A stretch of DNA of 64,000 bases from LD21 sp963715785 (GCA_963715785.1 OY970276.1:3472001-3536000), one strand, 5' to 3'. Shown: positions 1 through 9,797, numbered from the stretch's first letter. Notes: generated from the sequence alone by a model not told the origin. A program made the numbers and translations.

Positions 1-155
1 GTAAACGTAAATACTTCAGTCTCTATCAAAGGCTGAAACGATTCATCAGATTCAATCCTGATATTTCCCCTTGTAGCTGTCTCATTTGTTGCTCTTTTAC
101 CCATCTGCCCGCAGGATGAAAGCAGAAGCATTAGTCCAAGCAGAGGAAACTTCAT
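1..155 (-). CDS. PstS-like substrate-binding lipoprotein, 5' end only
   Basis: The gene starts at 155 on the minus strand and runs off the left edge, so only about 51 residues are visible. They begin with a short hydrophobic leader ending in the lipobox LLSSC, which predicts an exported lipoprotein. After the cysteine comes the stretch GNIRIESDESFQPLIETEV, which resembles the start of PstS-type phosphate/anion-binding proteins of Bacteroidota, where a strand and a DESF-like turn open the first lobe. The gene lies downstream of the small membrane protein at 382-615 in the same direction. Family assignment rests on this short N-terminus and is tentative; the lipoprotein call is firmer. Confidence 0.55.
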   Translation of the reverse strand, partial: MKFPLLGLMLLLSSCGQMGKRATNETATRGNIRIESDESFQPLIETEVFTF

Positions 156-381
156 GTACGAAAATAAATTATGATTACTTCTTATGTCCACTCTATTACT
201 GTTTGTAGATCTTTTAATCCGGCACGCAATAATAATAAAATTTTGAATAACTGATACTCTGTTCATATTCCTAAATTTAGTTTAGTTTTAATATTTTCAT
301 TCATATACCGCAAAGTGTGTGCCAAGGCTCCGTAATTGAATGAATATTTTCTATTTACAATTTCGCAAGGAATCGTGCGAA

Positions 382-615
382 CTACTCGTTATCACCGTCT
401 TTTTTGAAGAAGACCTCCACTATTTTAACATATGTTCTGTAGGCTCTGTACAAGCCATAAAAAATAAATGTTGAGCCCATTATTACCCTTACCGGCTTGT
501 CAAGATAGCTAAGATCAGAATAGAAAATAAAGTACCACCCGAATCCCAAATATACTAACACCATGAATATTGAGAAAATCGCTGTTACCTGTTGCGTTAG
601 TCTGTTCCCGTTCAT
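382..615 (-). CDS. Small two-helix membrane protein, unknown function
   Basis: This 77-residue protein has two hydrophobic segments, roughly residues 10-30 (TAIFSIFMVLVYLGFGWYFIF) and 42-58 (VRVIMGSTFIFYGLYRA), followed by a charged tail ending KKDGDNE. That fits a small inner-membrane hairpin with both ends in the cytoplasm. It reads toward the PstS-like lipoprotein gene and may share a transcript with it across a 226-bp gap. I do not recognise a named family. The two helices and the orderly context support a real gene rather than a chance ORF. Confidence 0.6.
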   Translation of the reverse strand: MNGNRLTQQVTAIFSIFMVLVYLGFGWYFIFYSDLSYLDKPVRVIMGSTFIFYGLYRAYRTYVKIVEVFFKKDGDNE

Positions 616-733
616 CTGAAATTATTTTAATATCAAAATAAACAAAACCTGATCTATTTTCAAAATTAAACTAATTTTTTCGTTATGCTCAGACAATTTG
701 ATAAAATGATCTGTTAAATTGATGAATGTTTTG

Positions 734-1942
734 TCATCGCATCAAAAGAGAGCTGTCTCCATAACTTAAAAATCTGAACCCGTTTTCAAGTGCAAAGGTA
801 TATATCTCTTTCCACTTTGTCCCTGTCCAGGCCGAAATAAGAAGCAGGAGAGTGCTTCGCGGCTGATGAAAATTTGTTACTATCCCATTCGTCATTCTGA
901 ACTCATAGCCCGGAACAATTAAAAGACGTGTTGAAGCGTGCAGGACGGCAAGTTTCCCTTTTTCCAGGTAATCTAACAAAGCCTGAAGAGAATCATTTAC
1001 CGTAACGGAGGTTTTCATCCCATATGCTTCCCATTGACCAAGTGCCAGTTCCCTGTCTGCGACTGAAGACTCCCCGATGAGCTTAACTCCCAGCCAGTAA
1101 AGACTCTCGAGCGTACGTACCGATGTTGTTCCGACCGGGATAATCCTTCCCTGATTTTCAAGCAGCGTTGAAATTGTTTCAGCATCTGCCGAAAAATGCT
1201 CGCAATGCATCTCATGACCCGAAATAAACCTGGCTTTAACCGGTTGAAAGGTGCCTGCACCTACGTGAAGTGTCAACTCAGCCTTTTTTATTCCCCTCGC
1301 CTTAATTCTTTCGAATACATATTCAGTAAAATGTAGACCGGCAGTGGGGGCAGCAACAGATCCTTTTTCATTTGAATATACTGTCTGATAGCGCTCAATG
1401 TCTTCTTCCGTATCTTCCCGGGTTATATAAGGCGGCAATGGAATATGACCTGTGGCTTCAATTACTTCTCCAAAGCTCAGATCTTCCGGCGTCCAGCTGA
1501 ATCTTATGCGCCATGCATCACCAATTGGGTCAAGCCGTTCAGCATTAAGACAATGATTTCTTCCGTCCGCTGTAAATGAATATGCTAAAATACCGCTTTT
1601 CCATTTTTTAAGGTTGCCGATAATGCATTTCCATTCAACAGGACCTCTTGAACCAAATGAGATTGAATAATCAACTGGTGAGAGAGGCTCGAGACAAAGG
1701 ATTTCAATCCTTGCGCCGGTCTCTTTCTGAAATAGAATGCGCGCGCGGATAACGCGCGTATTATTCACCACCAGCAGCGAATCGGGCGGAAGATATTCAT
1801 CTATATTCCGGAAACTATCTTTGACTATCCTTCCATCCTTGTAAACAAGAAGTTGTGACCTATCCCTTTCCTGAACCGGATGCTGCGCGATTCTGTTTTC
1901 AGGCAGATCGTAATCGTAGTCATTTATATCAATATCAATCAT
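734..1942 (-). CDS. queA: S-adenosylmethionine:tRNA ribosyltransferase-isomerase QueA
   Basis: QueA transfers and isomerises the ribosyl part of SAM onto 7-aminomethyl-7-deazaguanine at the wobble position of tRNAs, making epoxyqueuosine in the cytoplasm. The 402-residue product shows the family landmarks in order: DYDLPENRIAQHP near the start, VVNNTRVIRARI, GHIPLPPYITRE, QTVYSNEKGSVAAPTAGLHF, LTLHVGAGTFQPV, GTTSVRTLES and a C-terminal TNFHQPRSTLLLLISAW. It is somewhat longer than the roughly 350 residues of typical QueA because of an expanded middle section around residues 85-150. The start at 1942 places the conserved motif about ten residues in, as expected. It stands alone on the minus strand, divergent from rnpB. 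Confidence 0.95.
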   Translation of the reverse strand: MIDIDINDYDYDLPENRIAQHPVQERDRSQLLVYKDGRIVKDSFRNIDEYLPPDSLLVVNNTRVIRARILFQKETGARIEILCLEPLSPVDYSISFGSRGPVEWKCIIGNLKKWKSGILAYSFTADGRNHCLNAERLDPIGDAWRIRFSWTPEDLSFGEVIEATGHIPLPPYITREDTEEDIERYQTVYSNEKGSVAAPTAGLHFTEYVFERIKARGIKKAELTLHVGAGTFQPVKARFISGHEMHCEHFSADAETISTLLENQGRIIPVGTTSVRTLESLYWLGVKLIGESSVADRELALGQWEAYGMKTSVTVNDSLQALLDYLEKGKLAVLHASTRLLIVPGYEFRMTNGIVTNFHQPRSTLLLLISAWTGTKWKEIYTFALENGFRFLSYGDSSLLMR

Positions 1943-2036
1943 ATGTTATTATAACACCGTAAAGAGGCTCATGGTACACGAAGGCTTCAAAATTAACCAT
2001 TATTGTATAGTCTGCGGCAATTCAGCAGCAATTTCT

Positions 2037-2044
2037 TACCTTTG
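2037..2044 (+). promoter_or_regulatory. Putative -7 box for rnpB
   Basis: TACCTTTG matches the Bacteroidota -7 consensus TAnnTTTG exactly and lies five bases before the first base of the RNase P P1 helix, which is where transcription should start. I see no good TTTG -33 box at the usual spacing, so this is a partial promoter match. Confidence 0.5.
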
Positions 2045-2048
2045 CACC

Positions 2049-2445
2049 GCAGCAGGCTGTTCCATCGTTCCGCCCTTGGGCTATGCTCAGGGACGGAAAG
2101 GAAAGTCCGGGCAACACAGAGCACCATGCTTCCTAACGGGAAGATATCCGTGAGGGTATAGTAGTGTAACAGAAAATAACCGCCTCGTCGAGGTACCAAG
2201 CCTGACGAATAAGGGTGAAAAGGTGAGGTAAGAGCTTACCGGTCCGGGTGGCAACATCAGGAGCCGTACACCTTATGGGTTGAAAGACCATGTATACCGG
2301 CAAACAGGGCTGCTCGTCCGATGCCGGGGGGTAGGTCGTATGAGCACGGCAGCGATGCCGTGCCAAGATAAATGATGGAAACCGGTTTTAAAATTCTTTC
2401 ACAGAAACCAAAACCGTACAGAATCCGGCTTACAGGCCAGCTGCT
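2049..2445 (+). ncRNA. rnpB: RNase P RNA, class A
   Basis: This is the catalytic RNA of RNase P, which trims tRNA 5' leaders. The conserved core GGAAAGTCCGGGC occurs near 2098-2110, an ACAGAAAATAACCGCC element near 2169-2184, a GGTGAGGTAAGAGCTTACCG region near 2222-2241, and the hallmark AGATAAATGATGG near 2364-2376. The ends pair as helix P1: GCAGCAGGCTGT at 2049-2060 with ACAGGCCAGCTGC at 2432-2444. The length of about 397 nt and the universally conserved 3' core make this a confident call. Short ORFs here are shadows of the RNA gene. A strong terminator follows at once. Confidence 0.95.
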
Positions 2446-2450
2446 TTATA

Positions 2451-2486
2451 AAGAAGGGTGTCTCAAAAGGACACCTTCTTTTTTAT
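2451..2486 (+). terminator. Rho-independent terminator of rnpB
   Basis: AAGAAGGGTGTC at 2451-2462 pairs with GACACCTTCTT at 2470-2480 across a short A-rich loop, followed by a T-rich tract. It sits directly after the P1 closing strand of the RNase P RNA. Confidence 0.88.
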
Positions 2487-2535
2487 TTTCATTTGACTAT
2501 GTCGAGCTAGCCCTTACGGGGCTTTGGTTCTTTAT

Positions 2536-2571
2536 AAAAAAGCCGTCTCATTAATTGTAATGAGACGGCCT
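2536..2571 (-). terminator. Rho-independent terminator of the LolA-like gene
   Basis: On the minus strand GCCGTCTCATTA (2569-2558) pairs with TAATGAGACGGC (2553-2542) around a short loop and is followed by a run of six T residues. It lies 45 bases past the stop of the LolA-like gene at 2616. Confidence 0.85.
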
Positions 2572-2615
2572 CTTAATTTGAAATTCTGTTTTCCGCAATT
2601 TGCGGCTTATGGAGT

Positions 2616-3318
2616 TTATTTTACTGAAAATGTGCTGTCCTCCATAGGAATATCAACCTCAACTTTGGTGAAATTAATGAGGATATCCATACCCTGTGCG
2701 GATGTACTGGTTTTCATAGGTATCATTAAACCATTGGTTTCAGTATAATCGGAAGGATAAGAATCCATTGTTACCGTGGTTCCGTTTGCGTCTGTCGTTG
2801 AAGCTGTTTTTACAAGGAAAAATGTTTCCTTATCAATAAATAAATCGATAATTGCTCCGCCTTCCACAGTGGCTTTGATCTTATATGCAGGCTTGCCATT
2901 TACATTTTCCTCGCCTTCAAGAGTCAGCTGACCATTTTTCAGATAATTAGCCAGGTAATTCTGAAACATATTTCCTCTCAGGGTCTGGTGCAGCCTGTTC
3001 AGGAGTCATCTCCACCGGATCCGTCGACCCGGTCATGGGATTAACAGAATAACCCTTTACACCGTCAAATACATTGATCATATCCTGTCCGTTAAATGAA
3101 GTTACGGATTTGATTTTGTTAGGGTTTTTCATATACATTACCATAGGCATTTCCATGCCCATAACAGACAAATTAGCCGTTATCTTAATTGTTTTGAGAC
3201 TGGCAACCTTATCTAGCTTGTTAGCCTCTGTATACTTTTTAACGATTTCGTCAAGTGACTGTGCACTAATGACAGACATGACTATCAGTCCTGCCATAAT
3301 AAAAATTAGTTTCTTCAT
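2616..3318 (-). CDS. LolA-like outer-membrane lipoprotein-sorting protein, frameshifted
   Basis: The gene reads from 3318 as a secreted protein (signal peptide of about 19 residues ending SAQS) and continues in another frame to 2616. The first reading frame stops after DPERKYVSELPG, but the second carries the expected continuation RGNMFQNYLANYLKNG into a beta-rich segment. Dropping one base from the GGG run at 2981-2983 joins them into one protein of about 233 residues resembling the LolA/LolB-like fold family of Bacteroidota, which holds lipids or lipoprotein acyl chains in the periplasm. The methionine-rich stretch VMGMEMPMVMYMKNP is visible. The break is a single-base homopolymer change, so sequencing error is as likely as real inactivation. 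A clear terminator follows. Confidence 0.65.
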
Positions 3319-3335
3319 ACAACTGGAATTTAGGT

Positions 3336-4169
3336 TTAGTAATTAAATGAATTTATTGTTTTTCTTAATGCGACGAGTTTTCTCAAAAGATTATCCATGC
3401 CAGAGAGCTTAAGCATATTGGCTCCATCAGATTTTGCAACCGAAGGATCGGGATGGGTTTCGATAAAGATGCCATCTGCACCCACGCTTATCGCCGCCTT
3501 GCCCAGGGTCTCTATCATCTCAGGTCTTCCTCCTGATACACCTTTTTCCTGGTTAGGCTGCTGAAGCGAGTGCGTGATGTCCATTATAACCGGAACACCT
3601 ATTTTCTTCATCTCCGGTATATTCCTGAAATCAACAACAATATCTTGATAACCAAACATATTACCTCTGTCAGTGAGCATAATGTTATTATTGCCTGACT
3701 CTCTTACCTTTTCAACGGCAAACTTCATTGACGGCCCAGAAAGAAACTGACCTTTTTTAATATTCACCCATTTGCCGGTAACTGCTGCGGCTGCCAGCAG
3801 ATCAGTCTGCCTGCACAAGAAGGCCGGGATCTGCAGAACATCCACGAACTCTGCTGCCATCTCTGCTTCGTTCGGATTATGTATATCGGTAATAACAGGA
3901 ACAGAGTATCTTTTCCTGACCTCTGCAAGAATTTTGAGAGCCATTAAATCGCCGATGCCTGAAAATGAATCTCCCCTCGATCTGTTGGCTTTTCTGTACG
4001 ATGATTTAAAAACGAATGGTATCTGGTATTTTTCCGATAACTGTTTCAGATGTTCAGCTGTTTCAAATACAACTGACTCACTCTCAACGACACACGGGCC
4101 AGCAATCAAAAGAAAGTTGCCAGATTCAAGGAATTGTAAACCGGGAATATTTATTACAGCCTGTGACAT
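3336..4169 (-). CDS. kdsA: 3-deoxy-8-phosphooctulonate synthase KdsA
   Basis: KdsA condenses phosphoenolpyruvate with arabinose 5-phosphate to KDO 8-phosphate, the first committed step to the lipopolysaccharide inner core. The 277-residue TIM-barrel protein shows IAGPCVVES near residue 22, FKSSYRKANRSRGDSFSGIG, PVITDIHNPNEAEMAAEFVDVLQIPAFL, KKGQFLSGPSMKFAVEKV, DITHSLQQPN and ADGIFIETHPDPSVAKSDGANML. Residue 26 is cysteine where the metal-independent E. coli enzyme has asparagine, which by family knowledge marks the metal-dependent class. Length and motifs are complete. The gene lies 17 bp upstream of the LolA-like gene and could share its transcript. Confidence 0.95.
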   Translation of the reverse strand: MSQAVINIPGLQFLESGNFLLIAGPCVVESESVVFETAEHLKQLSEKYQIPFVFKSSYRKANRSRGDSFSGIGDLMALKILAEVRKRYSVPVITDIHNPNEAEMAAEFVDVLQIPAFLCRQTDLLAAAAVTGKWVNIKKGQFLSGPSMKFAVEKVRESGNNNIMLTDRGNMFGYQDIVVDFRNIPEMKKIGVPVIMDITHSLQQPNQEKGVSGGRPEMIETLGKAAISVGADGIFIETHPDPSVAKSDGANMLKLSGMDNLLRKLVALRKTINSFNY

Positions 4170-4312
4170 ATTAACACAAAATTAAACAAAATAATTTAAT
4201 TAGAAAATGGAGAGCGTATGATTTGTTCTATTTATTTATATCATTGCGTATTGCATGGAGGTGAGAGAACCCGGTGCAGGTTATCGGGTAATCTGAAGTT
4301 CTATGGGAATAT

Positions 4313-5617
4313 TTATTTTTTGTTGTAGTTGTAGATATCTTTCCACATAACCTTCAACCGGTTTCTCACCTCATCTTCCCTGGGATTTGACCCCGGATCA
4401 TAAAAAATGGTTCCTTTTATCTCTTCCGGAAGAAAATTATCGGGTATGAAATTTCCGGTATAGCTGTGAGCATACTTGTAATCCTTGCCATATCCCAGGT
4501 TCTTCATGAGAGTGGTTGGGGCATTCCGGATATGAAGCGGGACAGGCAGATCACCTTCTGACCTGACCTTTGCAATAGCATCATCAATTGCCATATAGGA
4601 AGAATTGCTTTTCGGTGACGTGGCAAGATAAATAGCTGTTTCAGAAAGTATTATTCGGGATTCCGGCCAGCCTATAACATTTACTGCCTCAAAACAGGCC
4701 TGGGCCAGGAGCAATGCATTTGGATTGGCAATCCCTATGTCTTCAGCAGCAAGGATCAGCATTCGTCTTGCGATGAACTTTGGATCTTCACCACCTTCAA
4801 CCATTCGTGCGAGCCAGTACACTGCTGCATTCGGATCGCTGCCCCGCATCGATTTAATGAATGCTGAGATAATATCGTAATGCTGTTCCCCATTTTTATC
4901 ATAGAGGGCAAGATTCTTCTGAACATGCCTCAGAACCATTTCATTGGTTATAACGATTTTTTCAGGATTGGCTTCATCAATCTCAGAGCTTACAACAAGT
5001 TCGAGTGCGTTGTATAATTTCCGTGCATCACCGCCTGACACACGTATAAGAGCCTCATTTTCTGCTATTTCAATATCGATGGCTGAGAGATAAGCATCCT
5101 TCTTCAATGCTCTGTTCATCAGGTCCGTAAGCTCTTCTTCAGTCAGGGGCTTCAAAACATAAACCTGGCACCTGGACAGGAGAGGGGATATGACCTCAAA
5201 GGAGGGATTCTCCGTAGTTGCACCAATAAGCGTGATAATTCCCTGTTCAACAGCACTAAGAAGTGAATCCTGCTGGGATTTATTGAAGCGGTGGATCTCA
5301 TCAATGAACAGTATCGGATTGGGCTGGTTGAAAAATTGCTGGCTCTTTGCTTTTTCTATTGTCTCTCTCACATCCTTAACACCTGAATGCACCGCACTAA
5401 GTTGAAAAAAAGGTCTTTTAAGAGTATTCGCAATGATTCCTGCAAGCGTGGTCTTTCCAACACCCGGAGGGCCCCACAGTATGAAAGACGGGATATTTCC
5501 CGATTCAATAACTTTCCTGAGCACTGCATTCTTGCCTACCAGATGCTCCTGACCGCAGAAATCACCCAGATCTCTCGGCCTTAATCTTTCCGCAAGAGGT
5601 TGATTTGCCAGCATCAT
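4313..5617 (-). CDS. rarA: Replication-associated recombination protein A (RarA/MgsA AAA+ ATPase)
   Basis: RarA is a clamp-loader-like AAA+ ATPase that acts at stalled replication forks. The 434-residue protein has Walker A GPPGVGKTTL at residues 49-58, Walker B ILFIDEIHRF around 104-113, the sensor-1 stretch LIGATTENPSFEV and the arginine-finger region LLSRCQVYVL, then the family C-terminal part with RGSDPNAAVYWLARM and ILAAEDIGIANP. These are the standard landmarks of the RarA/Mgs1/WRNIP1 family and length matches. The two methionines at the start leave a one-residue ambiguity. It stands alone in a minus-strand run with kdsA. Confidence 0.95.
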   Translation of the reverse strand: MMLANQPLAERLRPRDLGDFCGQEHLVGKNAVLRKVIESGNIPSFILWGPPGVGKTTLAGIIANTLKRPFFQLSAVHSGVKDVRETIEKAKSQQFFNQPNPILFIDEIHRFNKSQQDSLLSAVEQGIITLIGATTENPSFEVISPLLSRCQVYVLKPLTEEELTDLMNRALKKDAYLSAIDIEIAENEALIRVSGGDARKLYNALELVVSSEIDEANPEKIVITNEMVLRHVQKNLALYDKNGEQHYDIISAFIKSMRGSDPNAAVYWLARMVEGGEDPKFIARRMLILAAEDIGIANPNALLLAQACFEAVNVIGWPESRIILSETAIYLATSPKSNSSYMAIDDAIAKVRSEGDLPVPLHIRNAPTTLMKNLGYGKDYKYAHSYTGNFIPDNFLPEEIKGTIFYDPGSNPREDEVRNRLKVMWKDIYNYNKK

Positions 5618-5839
5618 TAAAATGTTTTCCCAAAAGTAGTAAAAACAATTTTTGTTCCGGCAGATTTTGACTCACACACACTAATTATAGCAGGTTTATA
5701 GTTATTATTGTATCAGAGAAGGAATAAGCAAGCCTGCTTGTGTATGATTTAAATTTGATGGCCGATTGCATATTTCAAGGAGTAAAAAAGCGTTAAATAA
5801 ATGAACTATCTATCTATCAAAACATTTATATAAACAGCA

Positions 5840-7548
5840 ATGAATCAGCTTATCAGCTTGCTATTGTGCATCTTGGTTTTTATGAAATCCTCCACATCTG
5901 CCAGAACAGAAAAACCCGGATTTATTGAAGGCCGGGATGTTGTCGCAGACAGTGGAATGGTTGTCTCGGCACAACTGCAGAGTTCAGCAATTGGAGCAAG
6001 TATCCTCCGTAAGGGCGGCAATGCCATTGATGCAGCCGTGGCTACCGGCTTCGCGCTGGCGGTTTGCTATCCTGAAGCCGGGAATATAGGTGGAGGAGGA
6101 TTTATGCTCATCAGATCAGCAAACGGCAAATCTTCATTCTTGGATTTCAGGGAGAAGGCTCCTCTGAATGCTTCACGCGGTATGTATCTCGATCAATCGG
6201 GGAATGTGTCAGAAGGTTCAAGCACAAATACACATCTTGCAAGCGGGGTTCCCGGTAGTGTTGACGGACTCATAACTGCCCACCGGAAATTTGGGAAACT
6301 TTCATTCAGGGAGGTGATTCAACCAGCAATTGATATGGCCGAAAAAGGCTTCCCTGTTACAAAAAGACAGGCAGATGATCTTAATTCTTCAAGGGAGGCT
6401 TTCATAGAGAGAAACTCCCATTCGACTCCTTTTGTAAAGGAATCATTATGGAAGGAGGGAGACACTCTTATTCAGAGAGATCTCGCGGAAACTCTTAAGA
6501 GGATCAGGGATAATGGACGCGAAGGATTTTATTCCGGAATTACAGCACATTATCTTATAAATGAGATGAATAGAGGAAAAGGTGCTATAACAGAACGCGA
6601 CCTTGAGGAATATAAATCGGTGTGGAGACCTGCCCTGACAGCCGATTACAAAGGTTATAAACTCATTACTGCACCACCGCCTTCCGGCGGAGGCATTATA
6701 CTGATACAGCTTCTGGGCATGATCACTCCTTATCCTTTTGCCGGATGGGGAGTCCATTCTGCTTCGGCCATACATCTTATTACTGAGGCAGAACGCAGGG
6801 CCTTTGCCGACAGATCAGAATATGCCGGAGATCCTGATTTCGTAAAGATTCCTGTTGAGCAGCTGATAAGTAAAAAATATTGCTTCGAAAGGATGCGCTC
6901 ATTCAATGAAGGAAAAGCTTCGGCTTCCCGGGAAATAAAGCCCGGATCACCTGAAAAATATGTAAGTGAGGAAACAACTCATTATTCTGTAGTCGATTAT
7001 ATGGGCAACGCGGTTGCTGTCACCACCACTCTTAACTGGGGGTTTGGGAACTGCATAGTTGCCGACAGCGCCGGATTTCTGCTTAATAATGAGATGGACG
7101 ACTTTTCAGTAAAGCCGGGATTTCCAAATCTGTACGGACTTACCGGAGGAGAAGCCAATTCAGTACAACCTGGAAAAAGAATGCTTAGCTCGATGACTCC
7201 AACGATAGTGGAAAAAAATGGAAAGCTCCTTCTGGTGCTTGGATCGCCGGGCGGATCAACAATTCCCACTACTGTTTTTCAGGTCATTATTAATGTTCTC
7301 GATTATGGTATGAATATCAGTCAGGCAGTGGGTGAGACGAGGTTCCATCATCAGTGGCTTCCTGATATCCTGATATTACGAAAAGAATGCTTTTGACAGT
7401 CTCACTTTGAAAAAGATTGAGAAAATGGGTCATACCGTTCAGGAACGCTCTTCAATAGGCAGTGTCAATGCAATCATGATCCTTCCGGACGGTAAAATTG
7501 CGGGCAGCGCTGATAAAAGAGGTGATAATTCATTCATGCGGTTACTAA
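5840..7548 (+). CDS. ggt: Gamma-glutamyltranspeptidase, two frameshifts near the 3' end
   Basis: This enzyme hydrolyses or transfers the gamma-glutamyl group of glutathione and related peptides in the periplasm; a precursor cleaves itself into two subunits. A signal peptide leads into GMVVSAQLQSSAIGASIL and GGNAIDAAVATGFALAV; the self-cleavage site TTHYSVVD puts the catalytic threonine at about residue 379, and GSPGGSTIPTTVFQV is the small-subunit hallmark. The first frame stops at 7396, but the family C-terminus (KKIEKMGHTVQERSSIGSV... GDNS) continues in a second frame. Removing one T at 7376-7377 and one at 7533-7534 restores an ending GDNSSCGY with stop at 7546-7548. Both defects are one-base duplications, so assembly error is a serious alternative to decay. 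Confidence 0.85.
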
Positions 7549-7698
7549 AGGTCTTTGCGGTTCAATATTTTTTACTAAATTGCCTCAGATTTATTTTCCT
7601 TTAAAAAAATAAATTAATACTTTTAACGATTAAATTGACTTTTTGGAAATAATCGGGTTGTTGTTATTGTATTTCAATACATTCAGATTTATTCAGTT

Positions 7699-8853
7699 AT
7701 GAAAAAAACTCTGCTTATTGTAGTAATAATCCTGGCAGTGATTATTGCATTGCCTGTAATTAACCTGATCCGATGGAGTGTTCAGACAAAAAGACCGTTG
7801 GATATTATCATAGTTGATAAAACTGTGCCAACTCTTGAACGCGATCATCACAAGTCATTTGACTGGATTCTTACTAATGATAGATTTGTAAATAGAGAAA
7901 GAAATACCAGCTATTCGTATACAAAGGATTATTATGGTTTCTTTCCACAGCGCCCGCTGCGTGATAAAAAATGGGACAGGAACGATTACAGGCTTACTGA
8001 TCTTATAGGCCTTGCTGAAAAAAACGACGCTATTTATTTCACCGACACATATGGAGTCTTCTTTAACGACTGGTTCAGGGGAATAAACAAAAGCCGCAAA
8101 TCGAGAAAAATATACGGGGGACTTAATAATAATGACTTCCTGCTCCTTAAAGAAATGAAGGACAGGAATAAGCTTATTATTATGGAATATAATTCATTTG
8201 ATTATCCAACAGCACAGTTTGAATCAGTGAGGACCCAGGAAAAGCTTGGAATTAATTTTTCAGGATGGACAGGTAAATATTTCAGTACTCTCGATACTAC
8301 AGACAGGGATTTTCCTATCTGGATGACTGCTATGTACAGGAAAGAGTATAAGAAGCCGTGGACATTTACAAAACCCGGAATTGTGCTTCTGAAAGAGAAG
8401 GATATAGTTGTCCTTGAGCAGGGGAAACAGCTTAAGAACCCAATGCCGCAGATAATCACAGACGGTGCTGCAACCCAGAAATATGGTGTTGTTCCATCGG
8501 TAGCTTTTGATCAGTGGTTTGATATAATTGACCCTCTTCAGAATAACGTTATTTCTAAGTTCAGGATCGATACAACTCCATCAGGCGATTCCCTTCTTGT
8601 CAGCAATTCACTGACCAATGAATTCCCTGCTGTAGTCCAGGATGCACCAACCCAGAGGACCTATTATTTTTCTGGCGATTTTGCCACATGCGATCTCCCT
8701 TTCTGGACAGCAAGGTTTAAAGGAGTTGAAAAGCTGAAGGGCATACTGTTCTCTGATAAGGAAGATGATACCCGCAGATTCTTCTGGCTGTACTATAAAC
8801 CCCTTATCAACGGTATATTCAGCGATTATTACACCGCTTTGAATAAAAAATAA
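7699..8853 (+). CDS. Membrane-anchored protein of unknown function
   Basis: The 384-residue protein opens with a strong hydrophobic segment (residues 4-24, TLLIVVIILAVIIALPVINLI) followed by positively charged residues, so it is probably an N-terminally anchored or exported protein. The rest alternates strand-like patches (DIIIVDKTVP, AIYFTDTYGVFF, KLIIMEYNSFDYPT, GIVLLKEKDIVVLEQG) with polar helices. That layout loosely recalls a glutamine-amidotransferase-like or other Rossmann-type fold, but I see no catalytic triad I trust and do not name a family. It is a single-gene unit: a long gap separates it from ggt and a terminator follows its stop. Confidence 0.7.
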   Translation: MKKTLLIVVIILAVIIALPVINLIRWSVQTKRPLDIIIVDKTVPTLERDHHKSFDWILTNDRFVNRERNTSYSYTKDYYGFFPQRPLRDKKWDRNDYRLTDLIGLAEKNDAIYFTDTYGVFFNDWFRGINKSRKSRKIYGGLNNNDFLLLKEMKDRNKLIIMEYNSFDYPTAQFESVRTQEKLGINFSGWTGKYFSTLDTTDRDFPIWMTAMYRKEYKKPWTFTKPGIVLLKEKDIVVLEQGKQLKNPMPQIITDGAATQKYGVVPSVAFDQWFDIIDPLQNNVISKFRIDTTPSGDSLLVSNSLTNEFPAVVQDAPTQRTYYFSGDFATCDLPFWTARFKGVEKLKGILFSDKEDDTRRFFWLYYKPLINGIFSDYYTALNKK

Positions 8854-8882
8854 ACATTATAACCTAAAACTGACCCGATTGA

Positions 8883-8916
8883 AGTACAGGATCTTAATGA
8901 CCTGTACTTTTTTTTT
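8883..8916 (+). terminator. Rho-independent terminator
   Basis: AGTACAGG at 8883-8890 pairs with CCTGTACT at 8901-8908 across a ten-base loop, followed by a run of nine T residues. It lies about 30 bp after the stop of the unknown membrane-anchored gene. Confidence 0.85.
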
Positions 8917-9026
8917 CTGATTCCAGGCTGGACCCACCTTCCTTTCCACGATCATTTCGAGTCATGTGTCAGCGGTCGAGGTAACTTCCCGGACAACTAT
9001 ACCAACTTTATCTTACCTTTGTTCCC

Positions 9027-9797
9027 ATGAAGATCTCAGTCATACAACCCGACGTTTTCTGGGAAGATAAAGCTTCCAATTTTAATAATCTTTCAAACCT
9101 GCTATCTCCGCTTTTTAATAAGACCGACATTGTCATTCTGCCTGAAATGTTCAATACAGGCTTTTCAATGAATACGGAACAACTTTGTGAGCCGACTGAC
9201 GGTGAGACGTTCAACTGGATGAGAGTCATAGCCGGAAAGGGCAATTTTGGCATCTGCGGAAGCATAATCATAAAGGAGAAGGGCAAATATTATAACAGGT
9301 GGTTATTTGTCTCGCCCGAAAATGAATATTGGTATTATGATAAACGCCATCCATTCAGTATGGCGGGTGAGGATAAGCATTTTTCTGCAGGGAAGTCGAA
9401 GCTGGTCTTTACCTTCAGGAGCGTCAGGATCAGCGCTTATATCTGTTATGATCTCCGCTTCCCGGTCTGGAGCAGGAACACTGACAAAGCGGACCTTATA
9501 ATCTATGCCGCCAACTGGCCGGAAAGCCGCCGGAATGTTTGGGATACCCTCCTGAAAGCCAGGGCAATTGAAAATCAGTGTTATGTGGCCGGATCAAACA
9601 GAACCGGAACAGATGGTTCGGGAATCGCCTATTGCGGCGAATCGATGATAATTAACCCTCGCGGAGAAATTATTGCCACTGCAGGCATCATGAATAATTC
9701 TTATGTTTCAGCTGAAATATCACTCACTGAATTGTCGGCTTTCAGGACTAAATTTCCAGTTCTGAATGACGGCGATGAATTCATAATAAATACCTGA
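9027..9797 (+). CDS. Nitrilase-family amidohydrolase, omega-amidase type (YafV/Nit2-like)
   Basis: Omega-amidases hydrolyse alpha-ketoglutaramate or related keto-acid amides and so repair products of glutamine transamination. The 256-residue protein carries the complete nitrilase triad: Glu40 in ILPEMFNTGF, Lys106 in YYDKRHPFSMAGEDKHF, and Cys140 in ISAYICYDLRFPVWSR. The phrase PEMFNTGFSMN and the KRHPF context are typical of the YafV branch rather than of carbamoyl-putrescine amidases. Length is normal. A TACCTTTG -7-like box sits at 9014-9021, only six bases before the ATG, hinting at a very short leader. Substrate is inferred from the subfamily. Confidence 0.88.
   Translation: MKISVIQPDVFWEDKASNFNNLSNLLSPLFNKTDIVILPEMFNTGFSMNTEQLCEPTDGETFNWMRVIAGKGNFGICGSIIIKEKGKYYNRWLFVSPENEYWYYDKRHPFSMAGEDKHFSAGKSKLVFTFRSVRISAYICYDLRFPVWSRNTDKADLIIYAANWPESRRNVWDTLLKARAIENQCYVAGSNRTGTDGSGIAYCGESMIINPRGEIIATAGIMNNSYVSAEISLTELSAFRTKFPVLNDGDEFIINT

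Noticed and set aside
1971..2554. Several short reading frames on both strands
   Set aside because: They overlap the RNase P RNA, its terminator and immediate flanks, and have no protein-like features; RNA structure explains the sequence.
2981..2983. Programmed ribosomal frameshift in the LolA-like gene
   Set aside because: There is no slippery heptamer or downstream stimulator, and similar one-base breaks occur in unrelated genes, which favours sequencing error.
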